Source of the DNA: Pectinophora gossypiella
Taxonomy: Eukaryota > Arthropoda > Insecta > Lepidoptera > Gelechiidae
Direction: 5' to 3'
Length of the DNA stretch: 64,000 nucleotides
Assembly: GCF_024362695.1 (NCBI RefSeq)
Contig: NW_026063250.1
Coordinates: 310,001 to 374,000 of the forward strand
Part shown: one piece after another, positions 43,976 to 55,479 of the stretch
How the letters are laid out: every line of letters starts with the position of its first letter
Numbering within the stretch: the first letter of the stretch is position 1
The notes under the pieces: generated by a model
Database searches by the model: none
Seen by the model: the letters and a program-made list of their open reading frames with translations, nothing else
What the model was told of the DNA's origin: nothing
Translations under genes and position numbers: made by a program

Positions 43976-46900
43976 GTCTAACACACCAAGGCTCCGATAT
44001 GTATGAAGGTAATAATTCGCAATGTACGGTTATCTCAGCATGCGCTTCAATTTATTCTGTGTTCCATAATCGCGCATCTTTCACTACTGCCGAAATTGAT
44101 AAAATTTTAAAAATGGGGGATACACTTTACATGCAGTTAAAATATCTACTTCAGAGGGGTGTCAGTTATTTTATGCCAGATGAATTACCCAATGAGCTTC
44201 GCGTCGGGGATAACGTCGCACGTATAGTTAGTATGGAGGACAACTGGATCATTTCTAATACGTATCCTACAACTCCCGCGAATAAAGACATAGGTTTATT
44301 AACGTTAAAGAATATACTGGACAATAGAGTGTTTTTTAATACTAATGACTATACTGTCGATTCGCAATTCGCGTATAATGTGAACAATTCAAATCACAAC
44401 GACAGTACCGATAGCATATTGTTTATGGGTCAGGGTTATACTTTTAGTTTTTGGCGGTTTAATGGTGAATATTATTTCTTTAACAGCCATGCAGTTAACA
44501 GCAACAACATTAATATAGGAACGGGTAAGCCAGAGGATGGTCCTTACGTAGCACGTTTATTTAAATGTAATTCAACCGAAGCGCTAGCCAAACTTTTGCT
44601 CGCGAATGAAGTTTACGACGGATCCGAATACTCATTAACTCGATTAAGAGTATTAAATGACGACCTTATATGGCAAAACGAAACGCAGGTTAGTTCCGAA
44701 ACGTCACAATCCATTTTAGTAGATTTAATATCATCACCATTACTGAATGAGAATCAAACTTTAGATTCGATTTTGATGAACTATCAATCAACCCTGGCCC
44801 CGCTTAAAACCTCTGTGCAAAATTTTGATATTAGTAAATTGGAAGTTGATTCATATCCGGTAGATGTATATGACACTACAAGTGATATAAAACTGACAAT
44901 TTTAAAACCAGTTGTCCTATTAGAAAGAATCAGTAATCAAGACGAAAGCCAATGCGTTAAAAATAAAGGTGGCCGACCCAAAAAACAGAAACGCGGACCG
45001 AAACCAAGTAAAGAAAACGCGCATCGCGAAGCTGTCAGGAAATACACAACGAAAAACCCCGCTGTTAATCGCAAGGCAGTTCAACAGTATAGCGAACGCA
45101 ATCCAGATATTCACCGCGAGGCCGTTCAACGGTACAACGAACGTAATCCAGACATTAACCGCGAGGCCGTTCAACGTTATAACGAGAACAACCCAGACGT
45201 TCATCGCGCGGCCGTTCAACGTTATAACGAGAACAACCCAGACGTTCATCGCGCGGCCGTTCAACGTTATAACGAGAACAACCCAGACGTTCATCGCGCG
45301 GCCGTTCAACGTTATTACGAGCTCCACCCCGAAATTAACAAAAAAGCAGCACAAAGATATACAGAAAATAGTCGTAACATAGAAACACCGCTGAGATATT
45401 CAAAAAATTTAATAGGTGAAAAACAGGGGCATGAACTCGGTACTATTCGATTATATAATTTAAAAAATACGTCGCTTCTGTCTGAGCTAACATATAGATG
45501 TCCAAGATGTAATGCTCCATTGTTCGAAGAAGAGAAATCTCGTCGGCAATGGTGTTGTCATTCAGGAGAATATAACGTTCAGAATTTTCTCCCATTAAAC
45601 GAAGAATTTTATACAAATCCTGCTTTTATAAATAGACCACGCGCTTACAATAATATTTTTGCATTTTCGGCATTAGGTGTTTCCCACGGTTACCATCATC
45701 CAGAAGGTATATCTTTTCTAAAAATTCAAGGACGTATTTACCACCGTATCTTTGATTTGTCTTACAATGAAAGTCCTAATAATATTAATTTTTACATAAA
45801 TGACAGTAGCGAGAGAGAGAGTTTAGCTGGCGAATTAAATTTAGATAAGACGGTAGTTCGAATGATTACAGGGTTCATGCACACAGTTAATCCATACATA
45901 AAATGTTTTAAAAGGTTAAGTTTAGAGGTATCATCAGAAGCTTTCTTGAAGTTTGAAAAAACTACTCGTGCGACTCACGGTAACATCCTCGGAGATCAAC
46001 CTATTGGTCAAGAAATTGCCGCAATTATTAGTACAGACCGCGAAGAATTTACTCGACGCTGTATTGTAGTTAAAAAGATAGCAGACGGTAGGCCTCGAAC
46101 AATAGATATAATGGATTCCTTATATGAGACTTTCCAGTATCCTCTCTTATATCCTCATGGAAATACGGGTTGGCATCCTGATATGAGAGGAAATAACGGC
46201 AATAAGCTTAATCAGGTTAAATATGTCCGTTGTTTACTTTTATCAGAATCGCGATTTAGCATATTTGGTCGTTTATCTGAAGAGTGGTTAGTCGATATGT
46301 TTTGTAGAGTTTTAGAAGAACGCTTGCGGTTTTTGAAAAATAGCCAAACAAAACAACAAAACAGGCTAAGAGTAGCTCCACTCCAAGAATTAATTAATGA
46401 CGAGTTTATTTTAGGAGAAGGTGGAGTAGAACCTGGTAAAATTTATTTACCTAGCTCATTCACAGGGGGTCCACGATACATGAAAAAGAAATACCTGGAT
46501 GCTATAGCAATGGTAAACAGGTTAGGTCCACCATCATATTTTTTAACTTTAACTTGTAACCCCAACTGGCCTGAAATAAAAAATTCAACATTATCAGGTC
46601 GATCAAAAGACCCCCTTACATGTGCTCGAGTTTTCAACTTAAAACTCGGAGAGTTATTAAAAGATTTAAAATCGGGTAAATGGTTCGGAAAAATTGTTTA
46701 TATAATGCATGTTATAGAGTTCCAAAAAAGAGGACTACCACACGCGCATATTGCTTTTAGAGTGGAAGGTGGTGGACCAGTAGAAAGTCTGGATATTGAT
46801 AAGTTTGTTCGAGCTACCATACCCGATCCAGCACAAACTTTATTATACAAAGTTGTCATGGATCACATGATACACGGTCCATGCGGCCCTCCTTACCGAA

Positions 46901-48452
46901 CTAATTTGCCGTGTTGGAATAGTGAGAAAAAAAACTGTTTAAAATATTTTCCAAAAAAAGAAACACCAGTCACCTTCAGTGACGATAGAGGTTTTATACA
47001 TTTACGTCGCAATAGTAAAAATCAGGCGATTATTAAATATCGCGGCAGAGACGTAATAGTTAATGATTTGTGGGTCGTTCCTTATAATCCTGCTCTTCTC
47101 CTAAAATATGATGCTCACATAAATTTAGAAGTGTCCACACAGCGTGCTATAATTAAGTATTTATTTAAATATATGACAAAAGGACCTGATGAAGCCCGTA
47201 TTGCCGTTGTTGATGAAGAACATCGTGAGGATGAAATCGAACAATATGTCACTAAGCGATATATTAGTTCTAGCGAAGCAGCGTGGCGTGTTCTCGAATT
47301 TGATATTGTAGCTAGGAACCCTACGGTAAAAATGTTAACAGTACATTTGCCCGATCAAAATTCGGTATTTTTTAAGCCTGGCCACGCGAACGAGGCAGTT
47401 AATAATGCAGGTTCAGATCTTTTAGACTATTTCAGTAGGCCTTTAACTGAGGAGTTTGATCGGGTATCCTACTTAGACTTTTTTGAAAATTATAACATTC
47501 ATGCGAAAGATCCATGTTTAAAGACAGTTCAGGCGGTGCAAATGCAAAACGGCAAATTTCTTACGCGGAGAATGCGGGGTGAGCTCGTCGCGCGTCTATT
47601 TTGGGTCGCGCCGAACAGAGGTGAACAGTTCTTTTTAAGACTTCTTTTAAGTGTTTACCCTTGTCGTAGTTTCGCGGATTTACTTCAAATTGGAGGTCCA
47701 AATTGCACAACTTTTCAAGAAGCTGCCAAATTCGTAGGACTTGCGGACGACTCAGTCGAATATGAACGGGCTATGGAAGAAGCTTCCACTTTTTTAACCG
47801 GACCACGACTTCGTAGCTTTTTTGTAACGTTGGCTGTTACTGGTGCCTCAGTGGCGTCACTGTGGAACACGTATAAACGTCAATTGGCCGAAGATTTCCT
47901 TTACAGGGTGCCAGATGACGAAGAAAACGCGTTTAACATGTGCCTCATTCAAATAGATAGAATGCTACGTAGACACGGAACTTCTTTAGTAGAACAAGGT
48001 TTGCCAGAAGTAATTTACAGGTCAACGGAATTGGATAGGGAACGCACTGAATATGATTTAGATAGTTTGAAATCATACGTAGAAGAGTGGTTGCCACAGT
48101 TATCCCCCGATCAACGTGCCGTATTCGATTACGTGGAAAAGCTTTGCGTAGATAGTGTTTACCGAGAATCCAACAACTGTGCGATTTTTATCGATGGCCC
48201 CGCCGGCACCGGAAAAACGCTTTTATTGAAGGTCATAACTGCATATATCCGCGGTAACCTTAAAGGTATAGTTTTAACCTGTGCATCGTCTGCAATTGCT
48301 GCTCAGAATTACACAAACGGAATGACGGCTCATTCCTTGTTTAGATTTCCTTTACATCTATTAGATGATAGCGGATACTGGAACATCTCAAATGGTACTC
48401 AAAGAGCTGAATTGATTTACAATTCTAATCTCATTGTGTATGATGAAGCGCC
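43976..48452 (+). CDS. Helitron Rep/helicase protein, exon 3, up to the LINE insertion
   Basis: The open frame continues from exon 2 through GLTHQGSDMYEG (first internal ATG at 43999) for about 1490 codons. Residues below count from that ATG. Possible papain-like/OTU domain: NNSQCTV (Cys9) to FFNSHAVNSNN (His164). AT-hook GGRPKKQKRGPKP, about 324-336. Seven 15-residue repeats (NPDVHRAAVQRYNEN), about 350-455. Zinc-binding CPRCN...WCCHSGE, about 500-520. Rep nuclease: FLTLTCNPNW (about 848), HUH motif GLPHAHI (about 912) and the two-tyrosine YLFKYMTKG (about 1053). Helicase Walker A DGPAGTGKT (about 1400). The frame is cut at VYDEAP (motif II) by a 661-bp insertion. The protein would cut and ligate single-stranded Helitron ends and unwind DNA during rolling-circle transposition. 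Apart from the insertion, no inactivating change is seen. Confidence 0.9.
45046..45360 (+). repeat. 45-bp tandem repeat coding for 15-residue repeats
   Basis: Seven units. The units at 45181, 45226 and 45271 are identical over 45 bp; the earlier ones are diverged. Encoded unit NENNPDVHRAAVQRY. The same kind of NPxVHRxAVxRY repeat occurs in other arthropod Helitron proteins as I remember them. Predicted to be helical and charged; function unknown. Confidence 0.92.
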
Positions 48453-49113
48453 TTTTTTTTTTTTTTTTTTTTGACGTGACTTATTGTAGATTTGCCGCAG
48501 ATGGCATTAACTACTTGGCCGGACAAATGGGGAGCGCTGAAGGCTCTCACCCGGTACAACGTTTAAGACAACAGGCCTGAGGGTGCCCAGTTGGGCGCGA
48601 ACCTCGGCTCAGGGCGTCGTCTGAGAGGAAGAATATTTGAAAGAATTAATTGACCCTAGTGGGTCGATAGCGATAAGCGCTGAATGAGGGAAATCGTCGA
48701 CCACGCCGGCGGGGTCGGTATCGGGGTCCTGAAGTGTTTGGTGTCGCGAGCTGATTGGCTGCCTCTATGGCTAGAGTAATCGGGTCGTCGGGATCGTATA
48801 TTACGTCCTTCGGACGCCGATACTTTTCAGTACCGTCCCTAAGCGGGATGTATTCGGAAGCCGCAACTACCAGGGGATTTGGGTGGTGCGGAGCAGAATC
48901 GAAAAAACGTTTGGAAGCTAATTTGAGCCATTGGGCAATGGTTGGCAGACCTAGGTCAATGTGCAGATTTTCATTGCGAAGGAACCACGGAGCTCCCGTG
49001 GCTTTCCGCATGAAACGATTTTGTATTACCTGTAGACGGTGGATTTGAGAGGGACTCGCATGAGCGAAAACTACCCCTGCATAGGTCATGATCGGACGGA
49101 ATGATGAAGCGCC
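48440..49113 (-). mobile_element. Jockey-like LINE 3' fragment inserted in the helicase, 13-bp target duplication
   Basis: ATGATGAAGCGCC lies at 48440-48452 and 49101-49113. Between them, on the minus strand, is a 648-bp 5'-truncated LINE ending in 20 A (seen as T at 48453-48472). Removing 48453-49113 rejoins the helicase in frame (661 bases shift frame 1 to frame 2, which is the frame used on the right). The same family is present at 32692-33009. Confidence 0.96.
48646..49098 (-). pseudogene. C-terminal end of a Jockey-like LINE ORF2
   Basis: Minus-strand residues run RPIMTYAGVVFAHAS, then QVIQNRFMRKATGAPWF, then DLGLPTIAQWLKLASKRFFD and SAPHHPNPLV. This is the region that follows the RT domain in Jockey-clade LINEs. 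It begins in mid-gene at the insertion edge (49098) and reaches a natural stop at 48646, so it is 5'-truncated and cannot function. Confidence 0.9.
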
Positions 49114-50170
49114 GATGGCTCATAAATACCTTATAAATTTATTAAATAGATCATTGCAGGATTTGATGAGGTCAGACAAAATTTTTGGTTCTAAAATAAT
49201 TATTTTTGCAGGAGATTTTCGTCAAATTCCTCCTGTAGTCCCAGAAGCACGAACGAATTTTGATATTTTAAACGCGTCACTAAAAACTTCTCCTATTTGG
49301 AAACAATTGAAAAAATTTAGTTTGGTAACTTCACAGAGATGTAAGGATGACGCACAGTATGCAGAATTTCTTTTAAAACTGGGTTCAAATTTATTACCTA
49401 CTCTAAGGTTAGAAACAAATAATAATGATTTGCAATTAGTTCAACTTGAATCTATTGATTATGTTACTGAATTAGAAGATTTAATTGATTTTGTATTCCC
49501 AGAAGTTACTCTTACTGAGCCAGGCGTATGCTCCTTCAGAGCAATTCTATGCACTCGTAACGATGCAGTTAGAGAAATTAATGCCGTTATTTTAGATAAA
49601 CTACCAGGTGAAGTATTACATTTTTATGCCATAGACAAAATTTTAAGCGACAACGCTGATCAAGTATATTTTAGTCCCGAATTTTTACATACACTTCGAC
49701 CACAAGGTGTTCCAGATTTCGACTTACAGTTAAAATTAGAATGTGTTTGTGTAATCACGCGTAATCTTAGTTTCGCGGACGGCTTAGTAAATGGCACCAA
49801 AGTAATAGTTGTTGAGACATCTCCATATATTATTAAAGTTCGGAAACAAGGTGAACTAGGAGATTATTTGATCCCTCGAATTCTTTTTAAAGCGCCTATA
49901 GAACATAACAGCCCTTACGAGATGTGTCGCCGTCAATTCCCATTGCAGGTGTGTTATGCAATGACAATTCACAAGAGCCAGGGTCAAACGATTAGTCGCG
50001 TTGGGGTCGATCTTAGATCTGACATGTTTAGTCACGGTCAACTGTATGTAGCTTTAGGTCGCGTTCGCGAAAGACGTGACATAAAAGTACTACTACCCAG
50101 GCACCGAATCGAAAATGACCAACCTTTCTCGAATAACGTTATCATATCAGAACTTTTAAGTTTAACGTAA
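49101..50170 (+). CDS. Helitron helicase, C-terminal part after the LINE insertion
   Basis: The continuation starts in the second target-site copy (DEAPMAHKY, helicase motif II) and runs to a stop at 50168-50170. PIF1-like motifs: IIFAGDFRQIPPV (motif III), TSQRC, then CYAMTIHKSQGQTI (motif V) and YVALGRVRERRDIKVLL (motif VI). The frame is intact to the end, so only the LINE insertion inactivates the helicase. An ATG at 49088 opens the same frame but lies inside the LINE and is not the true start. Confidence 0.9.
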
Positions 50171-50526
50171 CTTGAGTTAGGGTGGCACTTCTTGAAAAGA
50201 CTGAACAGTTCATCTCTGTTATTAAGCTTATTGGGTTTTTTTAGATCGGTTAAATCATGTGCTGAAATTATCGTATATTGCGAATTATTTATTATTATTT
50301 ATATTCATTCTATCTTGTTTTTTCTTCTTTTCGTATAATTTAACGATAGAACTGACTTTAACAAGCTTGCACTCGATTTGATGATGGTTACATTGAATTT
50401 CAAAGCTAGGTTTACTATTTTATTAGTCACAATCACTGAATTAAAATGTGTGTTAATCAATTGGCAATGTGTACATGCCCTTCCCAGCCGTTAACGCTGT
50501 GGAGGCTCATCTTTAGGGGACGAGAG
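50171..50526. other. Downstream flank of the Helitron gene
   Basis: No gene. I looked for a Helitron 3' end (short GC hairpin followed by CTRR and T) and found no convincing one, so the right boundary of the autonomous Helitron is unresolved. Confidence 0.4.
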
Positions 50527-50660
50527 AACGGGCGTGAAGGGAACTGGCAGGATGAACACTTGGCTGCGGGTGCGACCGGTGCATGGGAGTGAAGTGGAGC
50601 TGGCTGGAAGATGGAGGCAGGTATCACTCGATTGCTTTAGCTGAGTTCCACTCAGATCAA
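50527..50660. repeat. Dispersed repeat, inverted relative to 54815-54950
   Basis: About 130 bp (AACTGGCAGGATGAACACTT ... CTGAGTTCCACTCAGATCA) matches the complement of 54815-54950. Its 5' side (GCCGTTAACGCTGTGGAGGC, 50490) looks like part of a larger mobile element that I cannot name. Confidence 0.7.
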
Positions 50661-52753
50661 GTAAGCTGTCATATGGATGAATGTCGCAGGTTGGAATGAT
50701 CCGGAGTAGAACTGTCGGTGTCGTTCCCATCGTCGTAGGCATTTTCGGTGGATTTTGTAGGTCGATCAACAATGGTTGCGTGAGTTTTAGCTGTCAAGCT
50801 GCTATGCCGTACTAGCCGATTCTTGCGATCTGGGATACAAGGGATGGACGTATCCTGTGGAATGATCGTGTCAGTGAAGGTTTGAATGTCGCTTAGGACT
50901 GGAAAGGAGGGAGTACGGAAACTGTAATCAGTATTCAGGATCTCGCTGTACATGGACAATGTTTAGTTTAGGTGTATTAAAGTGGTAATTGTTCGAAGTT
51001 ATTTGAAAAGAATTCTGTTTCAGTGTTTAAGCGCTAAAACTGTTTGTTTTTTGTAAGCAAACGTATGATTTATTGATGTTCATTTTTTACTTTATAACGC
51101 TAACGCTTTACAAATAATATTGTTACCAAATTTAAGTGCGTATATAAACAATACATTAATACTAAAATATTTCGATGAAGACACCAATGTTGTTTATTGA
51201 TACATTTTTCTCTTAAGTGCTACTTTCTCAACTTAAAGCAATAAGTTATGCAGTAATTATACTTCTACGAGTATATTTAAACAAATCATCATTCAAAAGC
51301 ATTTTACTCAATACCTAACTTACATTAAGTAAAATTTATCTTTGTCATTTTAGTCACTTATTTTTTTATCATTCACTAAGCAGTAAGCAAAATATATTTA
51401 CTAAAATAATAAAAAAAATACGATATTCATGGTAAGTTGGATTAGCTATTTTATAACACAAACGACTTGATATTTTCATGCATTAATTCAGGAAAATAAA
51501 TGTATAATGAATAATAAGTTTTTATAACCGATTAAATTTGTATAATGTGTAGTGTATACATTTTAATGTCTTTAACATTTGCAAATTATATTGATTTGTA
51601 AAATAAATATAAGTTCCATTAAAATTGTACTAAAGAATTTTTTATACTAGCGTATATTAGTAACTTAAGTTACAATTAAGTAAACAAACAAAAAAATATA
51701 CGCCTTAAATAATAAATATAAGGAAGAAAGCCTGTTTACCCGGATGCCTGTTTACTCATCATCAAGGAAACTTTAAGAAATAACATTACTACAAATGACT
51801 GCTCGAAGAAAGATTCAAAAACTTAAACAAATGCTAAGCTGGAAATCGATTAATGAGTACACATAAACGCTACATAATACAACTCGCGTGTCCTGTAATG
51901 GAACGGACAGAATAAAGAATATGTGTTATGGTACGTCGAATCAGTACAGTATAATATTATACATTAGCATTCAATGGTGTATGAATCGTCATCGTCATTG
52001 TGTCAGCAAAGACGCGTCATCAATTGCACAGATTTGTGGCTACAAATATATAAATGAAAAGTGTTATTTAGAACATTATTTATTGTGTTGTGGAATAAAA
52101 TAGGTCAATAATTACCTGTATCCGGCAGTGACGAACAATTTTTTCATTCATAAACATGGGTAAATACGACGACTGTCAGATGGGCTAAACATGAAAAAAG
52201 TCCTTAAACCAAATCCCATTGTTTCGCTATTGTGTTTGAAAACCTAAGCCGCAGGAGGATATTAAGTACGACCATGCTTTACCTTTAATGGTGTATGTAA
52301 AAATAATTAAGCCTAAAATCAACAATGAATGTTCTATACCATTCTAAGCAAATTCAAAAACAAATTTGATCATGTCAATTTCTGGCCTCCCACAAGCGGG
52401 TCTCACCAGTATTGACAGAAGAATGATCACTCATCGATACAAAAACATACATAAAGTAATTAATACATGTATACAGGCTAAATAAAGTGAAATTGCTAGA
52501 AAATACCTACTACTTGGAAAAACAATAATTGGAGAAGAAAGCACTACCTAACAACGTGAAACTTTGATATTCAAATTTTCAAATCAAATATGGCTAAAAC
52601 AAAAAAAATTACTTAAAAATTGAAAGGTAAAAGAAAACACCTTTAGTTAAAAAAATAGAAATCGAGTCATATTTTATATATTCTGGTAAAATTGTTTAGT
52701 TTTAAATGTTACCAAATACACCAAATGTTATTAGAAATGAAAGTAACTGCATA
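50661..52753. other. AT-rich region, no gene seen
   Basis: Short ORFs only. A short inverted pair (CATGGTAAGTTGGATT at about 51428 and its complement at about 52899) may mark the ends of an unidentified element of about 1.5 kb. Confidence 0.4.
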
Positions 52754-52798
52754 TAGTTTAATTCATATGTGTTCAGTCAACACATATGAATTAAACTA
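52754..52798. repeat. Perfect 20-bp hairpin with 5-base loop
   Basis: 52754-52773 is the exact complement of 52779-52798, with loop CAGTC. AT-rich, no miRNA-like flanking extension seen. Confidence 0.9.
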
Positions 52799-52974
52799 CC
52801 TACGTTTTATTTTTTAAGTCTACATTCGTTATTTATTTACTTATAATGACGCAAATAACAAACAACTATGCTTGTTATTAATTTGCATACACCTACAGTA
52901 AATCCAACTTACCATGAATATAACAATGATAATATAATATAAATAGTAAGTGCAGAATAAAAACTTAGGGATTA

Positions 52975-54190
52975 CATGGTTTTATGTTTTCCAGTGGATC
53001 TGGTTAGAGCTATGTCACGCTAAATGGTGTTCTTTGCATTTCTTCTTACAATACTTTTCAATAGAACACTGTTTCGCATGAGACGGTTCCTCAAAAAACA
53101 TAATATCGTGTATGAGCTAAACAAAAACTAAGGTTTTATATGGTGTTATGTTTTCCAGTGGATCTGGTTAGAGCTATTATGTCACGCTAAATGGTGTTCT
53201 TTGCATTTCTTCTTACAATACTTTTCAATAGAACACTGTTTCGCATGAAACGGTTCCTCAAAAAACATAATATCGTGTATGAGCTAAACAAAAACTTAGG
53301 TTTTATATGGTTTTATTATGTTTTCCAGTGGATCTGGTTAGAGCTGTCATGCTAAATGGTGTTTTTTGCATTTCTTCTTACAATACTTTTCAATAGAACA
53401 CTGTTTCGCATGAGACGGTTCCTCAAAAAACATAATATCGTGTATGAGCTAAACTAAAACTTAGGGTTTTACATGGTTTTATGTTTTCCAGTGGATCTGG
53501 TTAGAGCTATGTCACGCTAAATGGTGTTCTTTGCATTTCTTCTTACAATACTTTTCAATAGAACACTGTTTCGCATGAGACGGTTCCTCAAAAAACATAA
53601 TATCGTGTATGAGCTAAACAAAAACTAAGGTTTTATATGGTGTTATGTTTTCCAGTGGATCTGGTTAGAGCTATGTCACGCTAAATGGTGTTCTTTGCAT
53701 TTCTTCTTACAATACTTTTCAATAGAACACTGTTTCGCATGAAACGGTTCCTCAAAAAACATAATATCGTGTATGAGCTAAACAAAAACTTAGGTTTTAT
53801 ATGGTTTTATTATGTTTTCCAGTGGATCTGGTTAGAGCTATGTCATGCTAAATGGTGTTTTTTGCATTTCTTCTTACAATACTTTTCAATAGAACACTGT
53901 TTCGCATGAGACGGTTCCTCAAAAAACATAATATCGTGTATGAGCTAAACTAAAACTTAGGGTTTTACATGGTTTTATGTTTTCCAGTGGATCTGGTTAG
54001 AGCTATGTCACGCTAAATGGTGTTCTTTGCATTTCTTCTTACAATACTTTTCAATAGAACACTGTTTCGCATGAGACGGTTCCTCAAAAAACATAATATC
54101 GTGTATGAGCTAAACAAAAACTTAGGTTTTATATGGTTTTATTATGTTTTCCAGTGGATCTGGTTAGAGCTGTCATGCTAAATAGCATTC
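52975..54190. repeat. About 165-bp tandem array with three-unit periodicity
   Basis: GTGGATCTGGTTAGAGCT starts at 52994, 53158, 53328, 53491, 53655, 53822, 53987 and 54154 (spacings 164, 170, 163, 164, 167, 165, 167). Units of types A, B and C repeat in order, giving a 496-497 bp higher-order period. Each unit has ATAATATCGTGTATGAGC and TTTTCCAG. No gene; the 74-residue ORF inside is a by-product. Confidence 0.93.
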
Positions 54191-54814
54191 TTGTCATTTC
54201 TTCTTTCCATCCTTTATATTATATTAAATAATATTTCATATGGTATTATTTCGTTCTTTAATTTAATGTGTTTTTAATGCTTCTGAATGTGATTTTGTAT
54301 TAAATACTTAACTTATTAGCATTCATCAGTATCCAAGAATTCATCATACCACTGCTAATCAATAAACAAACAACGGTCTTAGCGTTTAAATACCGAAAAA
54401 ACACCTGCCTGTTCATTTATTACTTGTTTCATTAAACAGGAATTTGCATATCGATCGTTTTCAATTAACTTCGAACAGTTACAACTACACGTAAACTGAG
54501 CATGTAGTCTATCTACAGCAAGATCGTGACCGCTGACTGCAGCTCTCCTTCTCCCTCCATTTCACTCCCAATCGACATTTTCACCTTTGCTGATATGATT
54601 ACTCCACAGGATACCTCCATCCCCTGCATACCTGGTCGCTAGATTCGGCTGGCACGTCATATCGGTTTGACAGCCAACTCACGTAACTATTGTTGATCGA
54701 TCCACAGTCCACTGAAGTGCCTACGATGAAGGGAACAACATGGACAGTTCTACTCTGAATTACTCCAACCCATGCGATGTTCATCCATGCGACAACCCAC
54801 CTGATCTGAGTGGA
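54191..54814. other. Unannotated region, no gene seen
   Basis: Mixed-composition DNA leading into the inverted repeat. The minus-strand open frame over 54599-54970 coincides with the dispersed repeat and is not supported as a gene. Confidence 0.4.
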
Positions 54815-54950
54815 ACTTAACTGAAGCAAGAGAGTGATGCCTAATTCCATCTGCCAACTAGCTCCACTTCTCTCCCGTGCACCAGTCGCACCCACACCGA
54901 CGTGTTCATCTTGCCAGTTTTCCTCACACCCATCCACTTGTCTCTTGAAG
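54815..54950. repeat. Dispersed repeat, inverted copy of 50527-50660
   Basis: Complement matches with about 80-85% identity by eye (AGTTCCACTCAGATCA / TGATCTGAGTGGAACT). Confidence 0.7.
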
Positions 54951-55479
54951 ATTGGCGTCCACAACACCAACGGTTGGTTAGGTCATGCAAGCATTGTTAC
55001 AATTGATAAAAACACATATTTTCATATAGTGAATGTGATAACCTGTACTAATAATTTGGTCAACTTAGCGATGATAACTCAATGTAAGTATTAACAAACT
55101 CGGTACGTGTTTGTTATTGTCAATAATATCTTTAAATTATACAACTCGCTTATGTTTGACAATTACTGAGTAATTGCTTTGCTTATTGCATGCTAATTGC
55201 TGAAAATTGCTTTTTATTTTAAATTCCTTAGCTAAAAATTGCTTTTTCTTTCACATTTCTCTGCTTATTGAATGACTATTGCTAACTCATTAGATAGAAC
55301 CTACTTCTCATATAAGTAGGTGGATGCGGCCTCGATTAGCGGGGGAACCACATGAAAAAAAGCGAGCTACTGGGTGTACCTCCTGGGTAGTTTGGAAATC
55401 ACCTAATATATATATGTATATATTTATAAATAAAAGTTAATATAATTATATAAATTAACATTATTATTTTTTTTAACAG
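54951..55479. other. AT-rich region upstream of the exon-like array
   Basis: No gene seen. A candidate upstream exon for the exon-like array could not be identified. Confidence 0.4.

Noticed and set aside
44920..45354. Antisense 144-residue ORF and an alternative + frame over the 45-bp repeats
   Set aside because: Shadows of the tandem repeat in the Helitron protein; the sense frame carries the known domains.
49088..49113. ATG at 49088 as start of a separate helicase gene
   Set aside because: It lies in the LINE insertion; the helicase frame is the continuation of the upstream exon across the target-site duplication.
50491..50959. Minus-strand ORFs as a gene
   Set aside because: They overlap a dispersed repeat that is also found inverted at 54.8 kb, and show no domain.
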